Below are positions 18,185-27,260 of a stretch of DNA of 64,000 nucleotides, piece by piece. The position numbers and the translations under genes were made by a program. Numbering within the stretch: the first letter of the stretch is position 1; every line of letters begins with the position of its first letter. Below the pieces are notes generated by a model. That model ran no database searches. It worked only from the letters and a program-made list of their open reading frames with translations, and was not told the DNA's origin. The stretch lies in assembly GCA_010027845.1 (NCBI GenBank), contig RGUL01000005.1:1-64000 (forward strand). The letters run 5' to 3'. This DNA is from Gammaproteobacteria bacterium. Lineage in GTDB: Bacteria > Pseudomonadota > Gammaproteobacteria > Steroidobacterales > Steroidobacteraceae.

Positions 18185-19969
18185 ATGTACCGCGCCCCCC
18201 TCAAGGACCTGCGATTCGTGCTGCACGAGCTGATCGGCGAAGCCGCGCTGCAAGCCTGTCCGCCACACGCCGAATATTCCCTCGAGCTCGCCGATGCGGT
18301 GCTCGACGAGGCGGCGAAATTCGCCGAAAACGTCCTCGATCCACTTTATAAATCGGGTGATCGCGACGGTGCTCGTTGGACGCCCGATGGTGTCGTCGGC
18401 GCGCCGGGCTTCAAAAGCGCGTACCAGCAATATGTCGAGGGTGGCTGGCCGGCGTTGCGCGCGGCGAGTCGTTGGGGCGGCCAGGGGATGCCCACCGTGC
18501 TCGGTACCGCCGTCGAAGAAATCTGGGCCGGCTCGAATCTCGCCTTTAAACTTTGTCCGATGCTGACGCAGGGCGCGATCGAAGCGCTCGAACACTACGG
18601 CAGCGGTGCCCAGCAGGAAAAATTCCTGCCGAAGATGGTGAGCGGTGAATGGACCGGCACCATGAATCTCACCGAGCCGCAGGCGGGCAGCGATCTCGCG
18701 GCGATCCGCACGCGAGCGGTCGCCGACGGTGCGAATCATCGCCTGTTCGGTCAAAAGATTTTCATCACCTACGGCGATCACGATTTCACCAGCAACACGA
18801 TCCATCTCGTGTTGGCGCGCATCGACGGTGCGCCGGCGGGCGTCAAAGGTATTTCGATGTTCATCGTGCCGAAGATGTTGGTGAATGACGACGGTACGCT
18901 CGGTGCGCGCAACGACGTGCACTGCATCTCCATCGAACACAAACTCGGCATCCACGCGAGCCCGACTTGCGTGATGGCTTTCGGCCAAAAAGACGGGGCG
19001 ATCGGGCATCTGGTCGGTGAAGCCGGACGCGGTCTCGAATACATGTTCGTGATGATGAACGCGGCGCGTTTGTCGGTCGGGCTCGAAGGTTATGCCGTCG
19101 CCGACCGCGCCTATCAACAAGCCGCTGAATGGGCGCGCACGCGCGTGCAGGGCAAACCGCCGGTCGCCGCGCCTGCGGGTCCGCTGCCGATCGCGCATCA
19201 CCCCGACGTCAAACGCATGTTGCTGACCATGAAATCGCAGACCGAAGCGTTGCGGGCCGTCGCGCTGCATGCCGCTTGGCAACTCGATCTCGGTGCTCAT
19301 CACCCCGATGCCGCGGCACGCGCCGCGGCACAAGCGCGCGGTGATCTTTTGATCCCACTCGTCAAAGGTTGTAGCACCGAAGCCGGCATCGACCTCGCGT
19401 CGCTAGGCATTCAAATCCACGGTGGCATGGGCTTCGTCGAAGAGACCGGCGCCGCTCAACCCTACCGCGACGTGCGCATCACGACGATCTACGAAGGCAC
19501 GACGGGCATTCAGTCCAACGATTTCGTCGGTCGTAAGATCGGTCGCGATCGTGGTGCCGCGCTCGCGGCGCTAGTGATCGAGATGCGGCGTGATCTCGCC
19601 GCGGTTTCCGCAGGTGATGCGACGGTCGCGGCTGCGGCGGCGGCGACGCTCGAATCGATTGACGCACTCGAGGCTGCCACGCGTAAGATTCTCGAATCGC
19701 TGGCCTCGGAGCCGGCGCGCGCGCTCGCCGTTTCGGTGCCGTTCATGCGCCTCGCCGGCCACGTGGTCGCCGGCTGGCAACTCGTCAAAGCGGCAGATAT
19801 CGCGGCGCGCCGACTCGCCGCCGCCGCTGCCGATCGCGATTTCCTGCGCGGCAAAGTCGCTTCCGCGGCGTTTCACGCGACGCACGTGTTACCGCAAGCA
19901 CACGCGCTCGCGCGCGTGGTTGAGCACGGCGCGAATAGCGTGCTCGGCGCCGACGTCGCGCTGTTCTGA
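18185..19969 (+). CDS. Acyl-CoA dehydrogenase, DmdC type
   Basis: FAD-dependent dehydrogenation of an acyl-CoA. It is 594 residues, longer than classical ACADs. The order is the small N-terminal acyl-CoA dehydrogenase helix domain (YRAPLKDLRFVLHEL), the N and middle domains (TMNLTEPQAGSDL), the C-terminal ACAD domain with catalytic Glu in IYEGTTGIQSNDF, and an extra C-terminal helical domain of about 120 residues. This plan is that of 3-methylmercaptopropionyl-CoA dehydrogenases (DmdC) and related long- or branched-chain enzymes. True substrate is not determinable here. There is no strong ribosome site before ATG 18185. Confidence 0.88.
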   Translation: MYRAPLKDLRFVLHELIGEAALQACPPHAEYSLELADAVLDEAAKFAENVLDPLYKSGDRDGARWTPDGVVGAPGFKSAYQQYVEGGWPALRAASRWGGQGMPTVLGTAVEEIWAGSNLAFKLCPMLTQGAIEALEHYGSGAQQEKFLPKMVSGEWTGTMNLTEPQAGSDLAAIRTRAVADGANHRLFGQKIFITYGDHDFTSNTIHLVLARIDGAPAGVKGISMFIVPKMLVNDDGTLGARNDVHCISIEHKLGIHASPTCVMAFGQKDGAIGHLVGEAGRGLEYMFVMMNAARLSVGLEGYAVADRAYQQAAEWARTRVQGKPPVAAPAGPLPIAHHPDVKRMLLTMKSQTEALRAVALHAAWQLDLGAHHPDAAARAAAQARGDLLIPLVKGCSTEAGIDLASLGIQIHGGMGFVEETGAAQPYRDVRITTIYEGTTGIQSNDFVGRKIGRDRGAALAALVIEMRRDLAAVSAGDATVAAAAAATLESIDALEAATRKILESLASEPARALAVSVPFMRLAGHVVAGWQLVKAADIAARRLAAAAADRDFLRGKVASAAFHATHVLPQAHALARVVEHGANSVLGADVALF

Positions 19970-19993
19970 ATCGCGCCCTTGTAGGCGAAACCG

Positions 19994-20299
19994 TTATACC
20001 GGTCGGTGAATCTCGTAATCGACCGAGCGTCGCTCGGTCGCGAGTGCCTTCACTTGCGGTACGACCTCGAGGTGCAGTGGATGACGCTGATAGCCCTCGA
20101 GTGCTGCAAGATCGACAAACTCGCTATAGAGCACTACATCGGACGCATTCGCATCCTCGACGACGTTGTGACCGACCTCGATCGCGAGCAGGCCCGGAAT
20201 TCGGCCGCGTAGGCCTTCGAGTAATTCTTTGATGCGCGCCGCGTTCGTCGCCTTGGACGGCTGATCTTTGATGCGCCAAAAAACGATGTGTTTGATCAT
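19994..20299 (-). CDS. Dabb (stress-responsive A/B barrel) domain protein
   Basis: A small ferredoxin-like dimeric-barrel protein of about 101 residues, function unknown in most bacteria. Typical features are IKHIVFWRIKD at the start, the central IPGLLAIEVGHNVV strand, and the end strand YQRHPLHLEVV. ATG 20299 is chosen because GGAA lies just upstream and the family starts MIKHxVxF; an ATG five codons earlier (20314) has no ribosome site. It lies between convergent ACAD and the photolyase and may be read from the oxyR-phrB transcript. Confidence 0.82.
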   Translation of the reverse strand: MIKHIVFWRIKDQPSKATNAARIKELLEGLRGRIPGLLAIEVGHNVVEDANASDVVLYSEFVDLAALEGYQRHPLHLEVVPQVKALATERRSVDYEIHRPV

Positions 20300-20329
20300 G
20301 TCGTATTCCGTCATTTAAAAACGAGATGC

Positions 20330-21769
20330 TCAGTTGCCGCTGCGCAAGGCTTGCCACGCGGCGAGCGCCGCTTCGCGCGACTCTTTCAGATCGACGATGG
20401 GATGCGGGTAGTCGCGACCGAGCATAACTCCCGCGGCGGCGAGCGCTGCGGGCTTAGCTTCCCAGGGCGCATGGAGATCTTCGCCGGACAATTTTGCGAG
20501 TTCGGGCACCCAGCGCCGCACGTAATCGCCGGCTGCATCGAACTTGAGCCCTTGGCTCACCGGATTGAACACCCGAAAATAGGGTGCAGCATCGGCACCG
20601 CAGCCTGCAGTCCATTGCCAGCCGAGCGTGTTGCTCGCGAGATCCGCATCGACCAAGGTGTCCCAAAACCAACGCGCGCCATGCAACCAGTGCAGCCGTA
20701 AATTTTTGACCAAAAACGACGCGACGATCATCCGGACTCGGTTGTGCATCCAACCGGTCGCCCAAAGCTCACGCATGCCGGCATCCACCATCGGTATTCC
20801 GGTGCGTCCGCGGCGCCATGCTTCGAGAGCCGTAGAATCCGTACGCCATTCGAATCGCGTGTACTCACCGCGCAACGGCTCGGTCGGCGTGCGCGGAAAG
20901 TGATAGAGCAGGTGATAGCCGAACTCGCGCCAACCGACCTCGGCCATGAAGTGCGAGCCGCGCCATTTGCTCGCGATGTGCCAAATTTGCCGCGGACCGA
21001 TTTCGCCGAAGTGCAGATGCGGCGACAGCCGGGAGGTGCCGCGTATGCCCGGCAAATTACGCGCGTCGCTGTAATCGACGACCGCGGCCCGCAAAAACTC
21101 TTCGAGATTCGCCGCCGCGCCGGCTTCGCCCGGATGCCACTCGCGAGCCATTCGTTCGTACCAACGGATGCTTGGCATCAATTCGAGCTCGGCGAGCTGC
21201 TTCGACTTCGGCCATCGCGTCGGTGTCGGGATTTTTTTCGGCGCCGGATCGGGTTCGGGCAACGCCAGCTTGGCGGAGCTCGTTTTCCAGTACGGCGTGA
21301 ACACTTGGAACGGCTTGCCACTTTGGTTTTGCACGTCCCAAGGCTCGGTGAGCAGCGCGGCATTGAAGCTGCGAATCTCGACGCCCTCGGCGCGCAGCGT
21401 ATCTTTGATGTGTCCATCGCGGGCGATCGCGAGCGGCTCGTAGCGCCGGCTCCAATACACGGCCGTCGCACCGGTTTCTCGCAACAGCTCGCGCAACACG
21501 ACTAGGGCCCCACCGCCCGCTGCCGAACTTTGGGGCGCGCAGCGCAAGATCAAACGCGAGCCACGCGCTTCGAGATCGCGTTGTAAAGCAGTCAGTGATT
21601 GGTGCAGCCACCAACGTGTCGCGCCGCCCGGCGCCCACTCGCCGTCGTCCTCGGGGCTCCAGATGAATACCGGGATTACCGCGGCATCGCGTTCAATGGC
21701 AGCCACCAACGCGGGATGGTCGGTGAGTCGCAGATCCTGTCGTAACCAAAGTAACGTCGCGTGATTCAT
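20330..21769 (-). CDS. phrB: Deoxyribodipyrimidine photolyase
   Basis: Blue-light enzyme that splits cyclobutane pyrimidine dimers. It is 479 residues, full length. The N-terminal antenna-binding Rossmann domain starts LLWLRQDLRLTDHPAL. The C-terminal FAD domain carries GTSRLSPHLHFGEI, WREFGYHLLYHFP, GMRELWATGWMHNRVRM and TLGWQW, with the tryptophan chain in place. ATG 21769 shares ATGA with the oxyR stop, so it is coupled to oxyR; the longer frame to 22060 is antisense-type shadow within oxyR. Confidence 0.95.
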   Translation of the reverse strand: MNHATLLWLRQDLRLTDHPALVAAIERDAAVIPVFIWSPEDDGEWAPGGATRWWLHQSLTALQRDLEARGSRLILRCAPQSSAAGGGALVVLRELLRETGATAVYWSRRYEPLAIARDGHIKDTLRAEGVEIRSFNAALLTEPWDVQNQSGKPFQVFTPYWKTSSAKLALPEPDPAPKKIPTPTRWPKSKQLAELELMPSIRWYERMAREWHPGEAGAAANLEEFLRAAVVDYSDARNLPGIRGTSRLSPHLHFGEIGPRQIWHIASKWRGSHFMAEVGWREFGYHLLYHFPRTPTEPLRGEYTRFEWRTDSTALEAWRRGRTGIPMVDAGMRELWATGWMHNRVRMIVASFLVKNLRLHWLHGARWFWDTLVDADLASNTLGWQWTAGCGADAAPYFRVFNPVSQGLKFDAAGDYVRRWVPELAKLSGEDLHAPWEAKPAALAAAGVMLGRDYPHPIVDLKESREAALAAWQALRSGN

Positions 21770-22662
21770 AGCGCATGCTCCGCAATCACTTTGCCGACTG
21801 CCGCGATCGCGACGGTGCGTGCACTGCTCTTGCGCCAGATCGCGCCGATGGTGCGCGTCGGTGTGGGTTTGACGAACGGTTTGACGATCAATCCACGCAC
21901 GTGGGCATATGCACCGCGGGTGGCGAGTTCGGGTAATAAGGTGAGACCCGAGCCGGCCGCCACCATTTGTCGCAGGGTCTCGATGCTGGTGGCGCGGAAG
22001 TCCTGCTTTTCGTTGACGCTGATGCGTCCGCAGACGTCGAGCGCTTGATCGCGCAAGCAATGCCCATCCTCGAGCAAAAGCAGCGTCACGTCGGCGAGAT
22101 CGTCGACCTTGATCGATTTCTTCGCAGTGAGCGCATGCTGGTCGGGCATCGCCACCATGAACGGCTCGTCGTACAAACGCCGTGACTCGAGACCGTCAGG
22201 CTCGACCGGTAACGCCAGTACACCCATGTCGATCTCGCCGGCGTGCAATTTCTCGAGCATCGGTGCGGTTTGATATTCGTACAGCATCAATTCGAGTCGC
22301 GGCAGTGCCTTGTGCAATTTCGCTGCGACGAACGGCAGCAAGTACGGACCGATGGTCGGTAGGAACGCAACGCGCAGACGGCCGGCGAGTGGATCGCGAT
22401 GAGCGCGGGCGATTTCCACGACCTCGTTACTCGCTTCGACGATTCGCCGTGCGCGCGCGACAATTTCTGCACCGGCAGGCGTGAGTAGCGCGTTGCGCGG
22501 CTGTCGTTCGACCAGCGGCACGCCGAGATAGTCCTCGAGTTTCTTCAATTGCGCCGAGAGTGTCGGTTGGCTGACGAAGCAGCGTTCGGCGGCCTTGCCG
22601 AAGTGTCCGGTGTCGGCCACCGCGATCAGATAGCGCAAGTCCTTGAGCTTGATGTCTGCCAT
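21766..22662 (-). CDS. oxyR: Peroxide-sensing LysR regulator OxyR
   Basis: Redox-switched activator, 298 residues. The DNA-binding domain is DLRYLIAVADTGHFGKAAER. The two redox cysteines sit in EDGHCLRDQALDVC, matching Cys199 and Cys208 of the E. coli protein, followed by FRATSIETLRQMVAAGSGLTLLP. ATG 22662 begins the known N-terminus; the long frame to 23160 is a shadow of ahpC. It is divergent from ahpC, with an operator-like array between them, and overlaps phrB downstream. Confidence 0.95.
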   Translation of the reverse strand: MADIKLKDLRYLIAVADTGHFGKAAERCFVSQPTLSAQLKKLEDYLGVPLVERQPRNALLTPAGAEIVARARRIVEASNEVVEIARAHRDPLAGRLRVAFLPTIGPYLLPFVAAKLHKALPRLELMLYEYQTAPMLEKLHAGEIDMGVLALPVEPDGLESRRLYDEPFMVAMPDQHALTAKKSIKVDDLADVTLLLLEDGHCLRDQALDVCGRISVNEKQDFRATSIETLRQMVAAGSGLTLLPELATRGAYAHVRGLIVKPFVKPTPTRTIGAIWRKSSARTVAIAAVGKVIAEHAL

Positions 22663-22677
22663 GACGATCCTTCGTCG

Positions 22678-22714
22678 ATTTACGAAATCTATCGAAATCA
22701 TCGCATCAATCGAT
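22678..22714. promoter_or_regulatory. Candidate OxyR operator between oxyR and ahpC
   Basis: Four quarter-sites with exact seven-base spacing: ATTT-N7-CTAT-N7-ATCG-N7-CGAT. The OxyR consensus is ATAG-N7-CTAT-N7-ATAG-N7-CTAT, so 12 of 16 defined bases match, with the second quarter perfect. It lies 15 bases from the oxyR start and 63 bases upstream of the ahpC start, the right place for oxyR autoregulation and ahpC activation. Confidence 0.6.
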
Positions 22715-22777
22715 TGGAGTGTCGAGCCGCCGGTCGGCAACATGCCGTCCATTCCAACCTCGCTTAAGGAGCGACAC

Positions 22778-23317
22778 ATGATCTCGATCGGACAAAAATT
22801 CCCGCAGTTCGCGTTGACCGGCGTCGTCTCGAACGACATCGCCACGGCGTTCAAGCCCTTCGACAACGCCAGTGCCGGCGGCAAGTGGCAGGTCGTATTC
22901 TTTTGGCCGAAGGATTTCACCTTCGTCTGTCCGACCGAAATCGCCGCCTTCGGTAAGTTGAACAAGGAATTCAGCGCGCGTGACGCGCAAGTGTATGGCG
23001 TGAGCACCGATAGCGAATTCGTGCACCTGGCCTGGCGTAGCAGCAAGTCGGAACTCAAAGATCTGCCGTTCCCGATGCTCTCGGACATCAAGCGCGATCT
23101 GTCGCAGGCGCTCGGCATTCTCGACGTCGACGCCGGTGTCGCGCAGCGCGCGACCTTCATCGTCGACCCGCAGGGCGTCGTGCGCTTCGTCTACGTCACC
23201 GACCTTAACGTCGGCCGTTCGCCGGAAGAAGTGCTACGCGTGCTCGATGCGTTGCAGACCGACGAACTGTGCCCCTGCAACTGGAAGCAAGGCGACGACA
23301 CGCTGAAGGCTGCTTGA
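22778..23317 (+). CDS. ahpC: Alkyl hydroperoxide reductase subunit C (peroxiredoxin)
   Basis: A 2-Cys peroxiredoxin of 179 residues that reduces H2O2, organic peroxides and peroxynitrite. The peroxidatic Cys is in DFTFVCPTE and the resolving Cys in DELCPCNWKQGD. AAGGAG lies seven bases before ATG 22778; the open frame from 22643 is upstream leader. With ahpD 30 bases downstream rather than ahpF, the likely reductant is AhpD/dihydrolipoamide, as in the Mycobacterium-type system (inference). Confidence 0.95.
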   Translation: MISIGQKFPQFALTGVVSNDIATAFKPFDNASAGGKWQVVFFWPKDFTFVCPTEIAAFGKLNKEFSARDAQVYGVSTDSEFVHLAWRSSKSELKDLPFPMLSDIKRDLSQALGILDVDAGVAQRATFIVDPQGVVRFVYVTDLNVGRSPEEVLRVLDALQTDELCPCNWKQGDDTLKAA

Positions 23318-23347
23318 CTCGCCACCATTTCTTAGACGGAGAGCCCT

Positions 23348-23911
23348 ATGGCCATCGACGATATCCGTGACGCACTGCCGGACTATGCCCGCGATTTGCG
23401 GTTGAACCTCGGCAGCGTACTCACCGTACAAGGCGCACCGGGTCTGACGTCGCAGCAAATTTGGGGCACGGCACTCGCCGCTGCGATCGCTGCGCGCAAC
23501 CTCGCGTTCGCGCAGACGATCGAGCACGCGGCGCGTGCCGAACTCGACGCTACCCAGATCGACGGCGCGAAAGCGGCCGCAGCGATCATGGCGATGAACA
23601 ACATCTACTACCGCTTCGTGCATTTGGTCGGTGATGCCGACTATCAAACCATGCCCGCACGGTTGCGGATGAACGTCATCGGTAATCCCGGCATCGACAA
23701 AATCGATTTCGAGATTTATTCGCTCGCCGTATCGGCGGTGAACGGTTGTGGGCTGTGCATCGAAGCGCACGAAAAGCAGCTGCGAAAACACGAGGTTTCG
23801 CGCGAAGCCATCCAAAGTGCGATTCGCATCGCCGCCGTCGTGCATGCCGTGGCGGTGACGTTAGAGGCGGCGCAGTCGACGGCTGCCGCCGGCGTGGCCG
23901 ACGCGGCCTGA
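23348..23911 (+). CDS. ahpD: AhpD-family alkylhydroperoxidase / AhpC reductase
   Basis: The protein is 187 residues and all helical. The catalytic CxxC with its downstream His is seen as CGLCIEAHEKQL, preceded by the conserved SLAVSAVNG. A second family block, AAAAIMAMNNIYYRFVHL, is also present. It follows ahpC by 30 bases with a GGAG ribosome site and should share its OxyR-controlled transcript. Confidence 0.93.
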   Translation: MAIDDIRDALPDYARDLRLNLGSVLTVQGAPGLTSQQIWGTALAAAIAARNLAFAQTIEHAARAELDATQIDGAKAAAAIMAMNNIYYRFVHLVGDADYQTMPARLRMNVIGNPGIDKIDFEIYSLAVSAVNGCGLCIEAHEKQLRKHEVSREAIQSAIRIAAVVHAVAVTLEAAQSTAAAGVADAA

Positions 23912-23997
23912 ATCGCTGACGAAACTACGGATCCGCGGGAGGCGGTCGGCGCTGATATTCTCCGTGCCCATCCCCCCTCACCGAGACGAGGCCTGAC

Positions 23998-24324
23998 ATG
24001 TCCTCCCGCGCATTCGACAAAACCGCCTACGTCGTCGTCTGTCGCGACGGCCCGCAAGGGGATGCGGTGCGTGCGGCCTACACGCCGCAACATATGCAAT
24101 ACATCGAAACCGTGCTCGGCGATCTGAACGTCGCAGGCCCTCTTTACGATGACGCAGCGCAAAAGCCGATCGGCAGTTTGTACTGTCTACACACTTCGAG
24201 TCTCGCTCGGGCGCGCGAGATCATCGAAAACGACCCGTATCATCGGCACGGCGCGTTCGCGAGCGTCGAATATTTTCCGCATCTGCCCGCTGCGGGCAAA
24301 TATATCGGCGGCAAAATTTGGTGA
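23998..24324 (+). CDS. YciI-like (YCII domain) protein
   Basis: A 108-residue single-domain protein of the YciI family, a dimeric ferredoxin-like fold related to muconolactone isomerase. Typical elements are AAYTPQHMQYIE with the conserved His, GPLYDD, GSLYCLHTSSLARAREII and the NDPYHRHGAFASVEYFP block. Its activity is unknown. It lies 86 bases after ahpD on the same strand, so it might be part of the peroxide operon, but the gap allows its own promoter. Confidence 0.85.
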   Translation: MSSRAFDKTAYVVVCRDGPQGDAVRAAYTPQHMQYIETVLGDLNVAGPLYDDAAQKPIGSLYCLHTSSLARAREIIENDPYHRHGAFASVEYFPHLPAAGKYIGGKIW

Positions 24325-24326
24325 GC

Positions 24327-24350
24327 GTGAGCGCCCGCGCGGGCGGTCAC
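24327..24350. terminator. Candidate bidirectional hairpin between YciI gene and RND pump gene
   Basis: A perfect 14-base palindrome CGCCCGCGCGGGCG (24332-24345), extended by GTGA/TCAC on either side with one mismatch, sits between two convergent genes and overlaps the pump's stop codon. There is no T-tract, so factor-independent termination is uncertain, but position and stability fit a shared terminator stem. Confidence 0.45.
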
Positions 24351-27260
24351 TCGGTCGTGGCGCCCAACAAGCGATCGACGAGGCGCGTCATGTGGCCGCT
24401 AGGCTTGGTACGACGCGCCACCAAAGAATAGACGGCCGGCACCACCAGCAGTGTGAGACACACCGACAACAGCGTGCCGTAGAAGACTACGATACCGATC
24501 GGTTTGCGTTGCTCGGCGCCAGCGCCGGTCGCGAGTAGGAACGGGATCGCGCCGAACGCGGTGCATAAGCTCGTCATCAACACCGGCCGTAGCCGAGTCG
24601 CTGCGGCTTTGACGATCGCTTCGCGAAATTCCATGCCGCGATCGCGCAATTGATTGGCGAATTCGACGATCAACACACCGTTTTTCGCGGCGATACCGAT
24701 CAACATGATCACGGCGATCTGGCTGTAAATATTGATGCTCATGCCGTGCAACTTAAGACCGAACACCGCCCCGAGTAGCGCCAGTGGCACGGTGGTCATG
24801 ATGATGGCCGGGTGCACGAAGCTCTCGAATTGCGCAGCGAGTACCAAGAATACGATCAGCACCGCGAACAGCAGCGTGACCCAAAGTTGTCCGCCACTAC
24901 GCACGTAGTCCGCCGACTCGCCGTCCCACATCAAGGTCGCACCGGGCGGCAATTCTTTGCGCACCGTGGTTTCGAACCACTTCACCGCCTCGCCCATGGT
25001 GTAATCCTCGGCGAGATTGGCCGTGACCTTCACCGACCGCAGACGATCGAAACGGCTGAGCGTCGTCGGCGTTGCAACTTCGTTGAGACGCACGATGCTG
25101 GCGAGCGGGACAATCTCGCCGCTGCGATCGGAACGCACCGTGAGATTGGTCAGATCGGTGGTGGTGGCGCGCTCGTCGGCCCGACCTTGCAAGATCACGT
25201 TGTATTCGCGGCCACGATCGATGAACGTGGTGACGATGCGCGATCCGAGCATCGTCTCGAGCGTACGGCCGACGGTCTGTAACGAAACGCCGAGGTCGGC
25301 AGCTTTGTCGCGGTCGATGGCGACACGAATCTGCGGCTTACGCGGTTTGTACGATTGGTCGACGCCGATCAAACCCGGATTGCTTTCGGCGAGCGTGGCT
25401 AGTTTTGCCGACCACTCGCCGAGTTGTTCGTAGTCCGGTCCGCCGATCACCGCTTGCACCGGTGAACCCCAGCCGCCGCGTAACGCATTCGGTATGGCGG
25501 TGTTGGTGCGCACGCCCTGTAGCGTGCCGAGTTGCTTGGTGAGCGACGCGGCAATTTCTTTGGCGCCGCGCTTGCGTTCCGACCACGGAGCGTCGGTGTA
25601 TTCGAAGCTCGCACCCTCGGGGGCTTGCAGTGTGACGAACAGTCGGCCGATGTCTTGCGACGGCGCGAATTCTTCCGGCAAAAATTTGAACGTCACCCCA
25701 CCGACGACACTGAGTCCGGCGACGATGCCGACGATCAGCAGCGGCCGCTGCATGACGTGCCGCAAGTCCGACTCGTAACGCGCCGAGAGCTTCTTGAAAA
25801 ACTGCTCGACGAGTTTCGCGAATTTGCCGTGCTGCATTTCGCGCTCGGGCGGCAAGCGCGAAGCGAGCATCGGCGTCAGCGTCAAAGCAATCAGTGCCGA
25901 GAACAGCACGGCGGCGGCCAGTGTCAAACCGAACTCGCGGAATAAACGTCCGAGATCACCCGGCAGGAAGGAAATCGGCACGAACACCGTGACGAGCGTC
26001 AGCGTCGTGGCGACGACGGCGAAGCCGATCTCGCGACTGCCGCGTACCGCGGCGACTAAGGGCGGTTCGTCGAATTCGGCGCGACGGTGGATGTTTTCGA
26101 GTACCACGATCGAGTCGTCGACGACGAGCCCGATCGCCAGCACGATGCCGAGCAGCGTGATGACGTTGATGGAATAGCCGAGCACGTTGATGGCGATACA
26201 CGCAGCGATCACCGATACGGGAATGGTGATGGCGGGAATGAACGTTGCGCGCAGCGTGCCGAGGAAGCCGTAGATCACCACCAACACCGAAATGAAGGCG
26301 AACAACACGGCGATCAGCACTTCACGAATCGCCGCTTCGATCGACACACCGTTATCGACGTTGATGACGAGTGCCGCGCCTTTCGGTAACCCCTCACGTA
26401 GACGATCGACTTCGTGTCGAACGCCACGTACCACTTCGAGAACGTTCGCTTTCGATTGCGCTTCGATGCCGATGCCGACGCCGGCTCGACCGTTGGTGCG
26501 CAGTAAAGAGCGATCGGACTCCGGTCCGATCCGAATTTCTGCCACATCGCCCAGACGAGTGACTCGGCCGTCCGCGCTGCGCCCGATGACGAGACGACGA
26601 AAGTCCTCTTCGGTGTCGAGACCGATTTCGGTGCGCAAAGAAAATTCGCGGGTGCGCGATTCGAGTCGACCGGCCGGTAATTGCACCCTGACGATCGAGC
26701 CAGATACGCATGGCGGCGCGCCGACCGCCGGTCAGCGCGGCGCGTGATACGCCTGGCACGGTCGACAACCGATCGACGATGTAACGCTCGGCATAGTCGG
26801 TCACTTCGAGCGGCGTCATTTGATCGGAGTTGAAACTCAGATTCATGACGGGCTCGGCAGACGAGTCCGACTTGACGATTTGCGGGGGATCGACTTCTTT
26901 TGGCAATTGCCCCAACACGCGCGCGATACGATCGCGTACGTCGTTCGCAGCGGCATCGATATCACGATCACTGTCGAATTCGATGCGAATCGACGATCGT
27001 TCCTCTTCGCTATCGGACTCCAGCTTGAGAATGCCCTCGATGCCGGCGACGCGATCCTCGATCGCCTGCGTGACCTTGTTTTCGACCACGCTCGCCGAGG
27101 CGCCGCGATAGGTGGTGCTGATCGACACCACGGGCCGCGAAATATCCGGGTATTCGCGCAGCGCGAGCCGCTCGAGCGCAACCACGCCGAAGATCACCAG
27201 CATCATGCTGAACACCGATGCGAACACCGGGCGGCGGATGCACAGTTCCGAAATATTCAT
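24347..27260 (-). pseudogene. RND efflux pump inner-membrane subunit, frameshifted
   Basis: AcrB-superfamily proton/drug antiporter. The first part, ATG 27260 to about 26690, reads MNISELCIRRPVFASVFSM through the porter domain to AAMRIWLDRQ. The rest, about 26686 to 24347, continues in another frame from VQLPAGRLESRTREFS through the transmembrane helices to the end. The stretch of about 20 residues that normally joins these (the ALAARxLTVxDVExALRxEN segment) is missing; about 59 bases appear deleted, which also shifts the frame. All other regions look intact and under coding constraint. It starts in an ATGA overlap with its adaptor gene. It is either a recent pseudogene or a sequence error. 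Confidence 0.88.
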
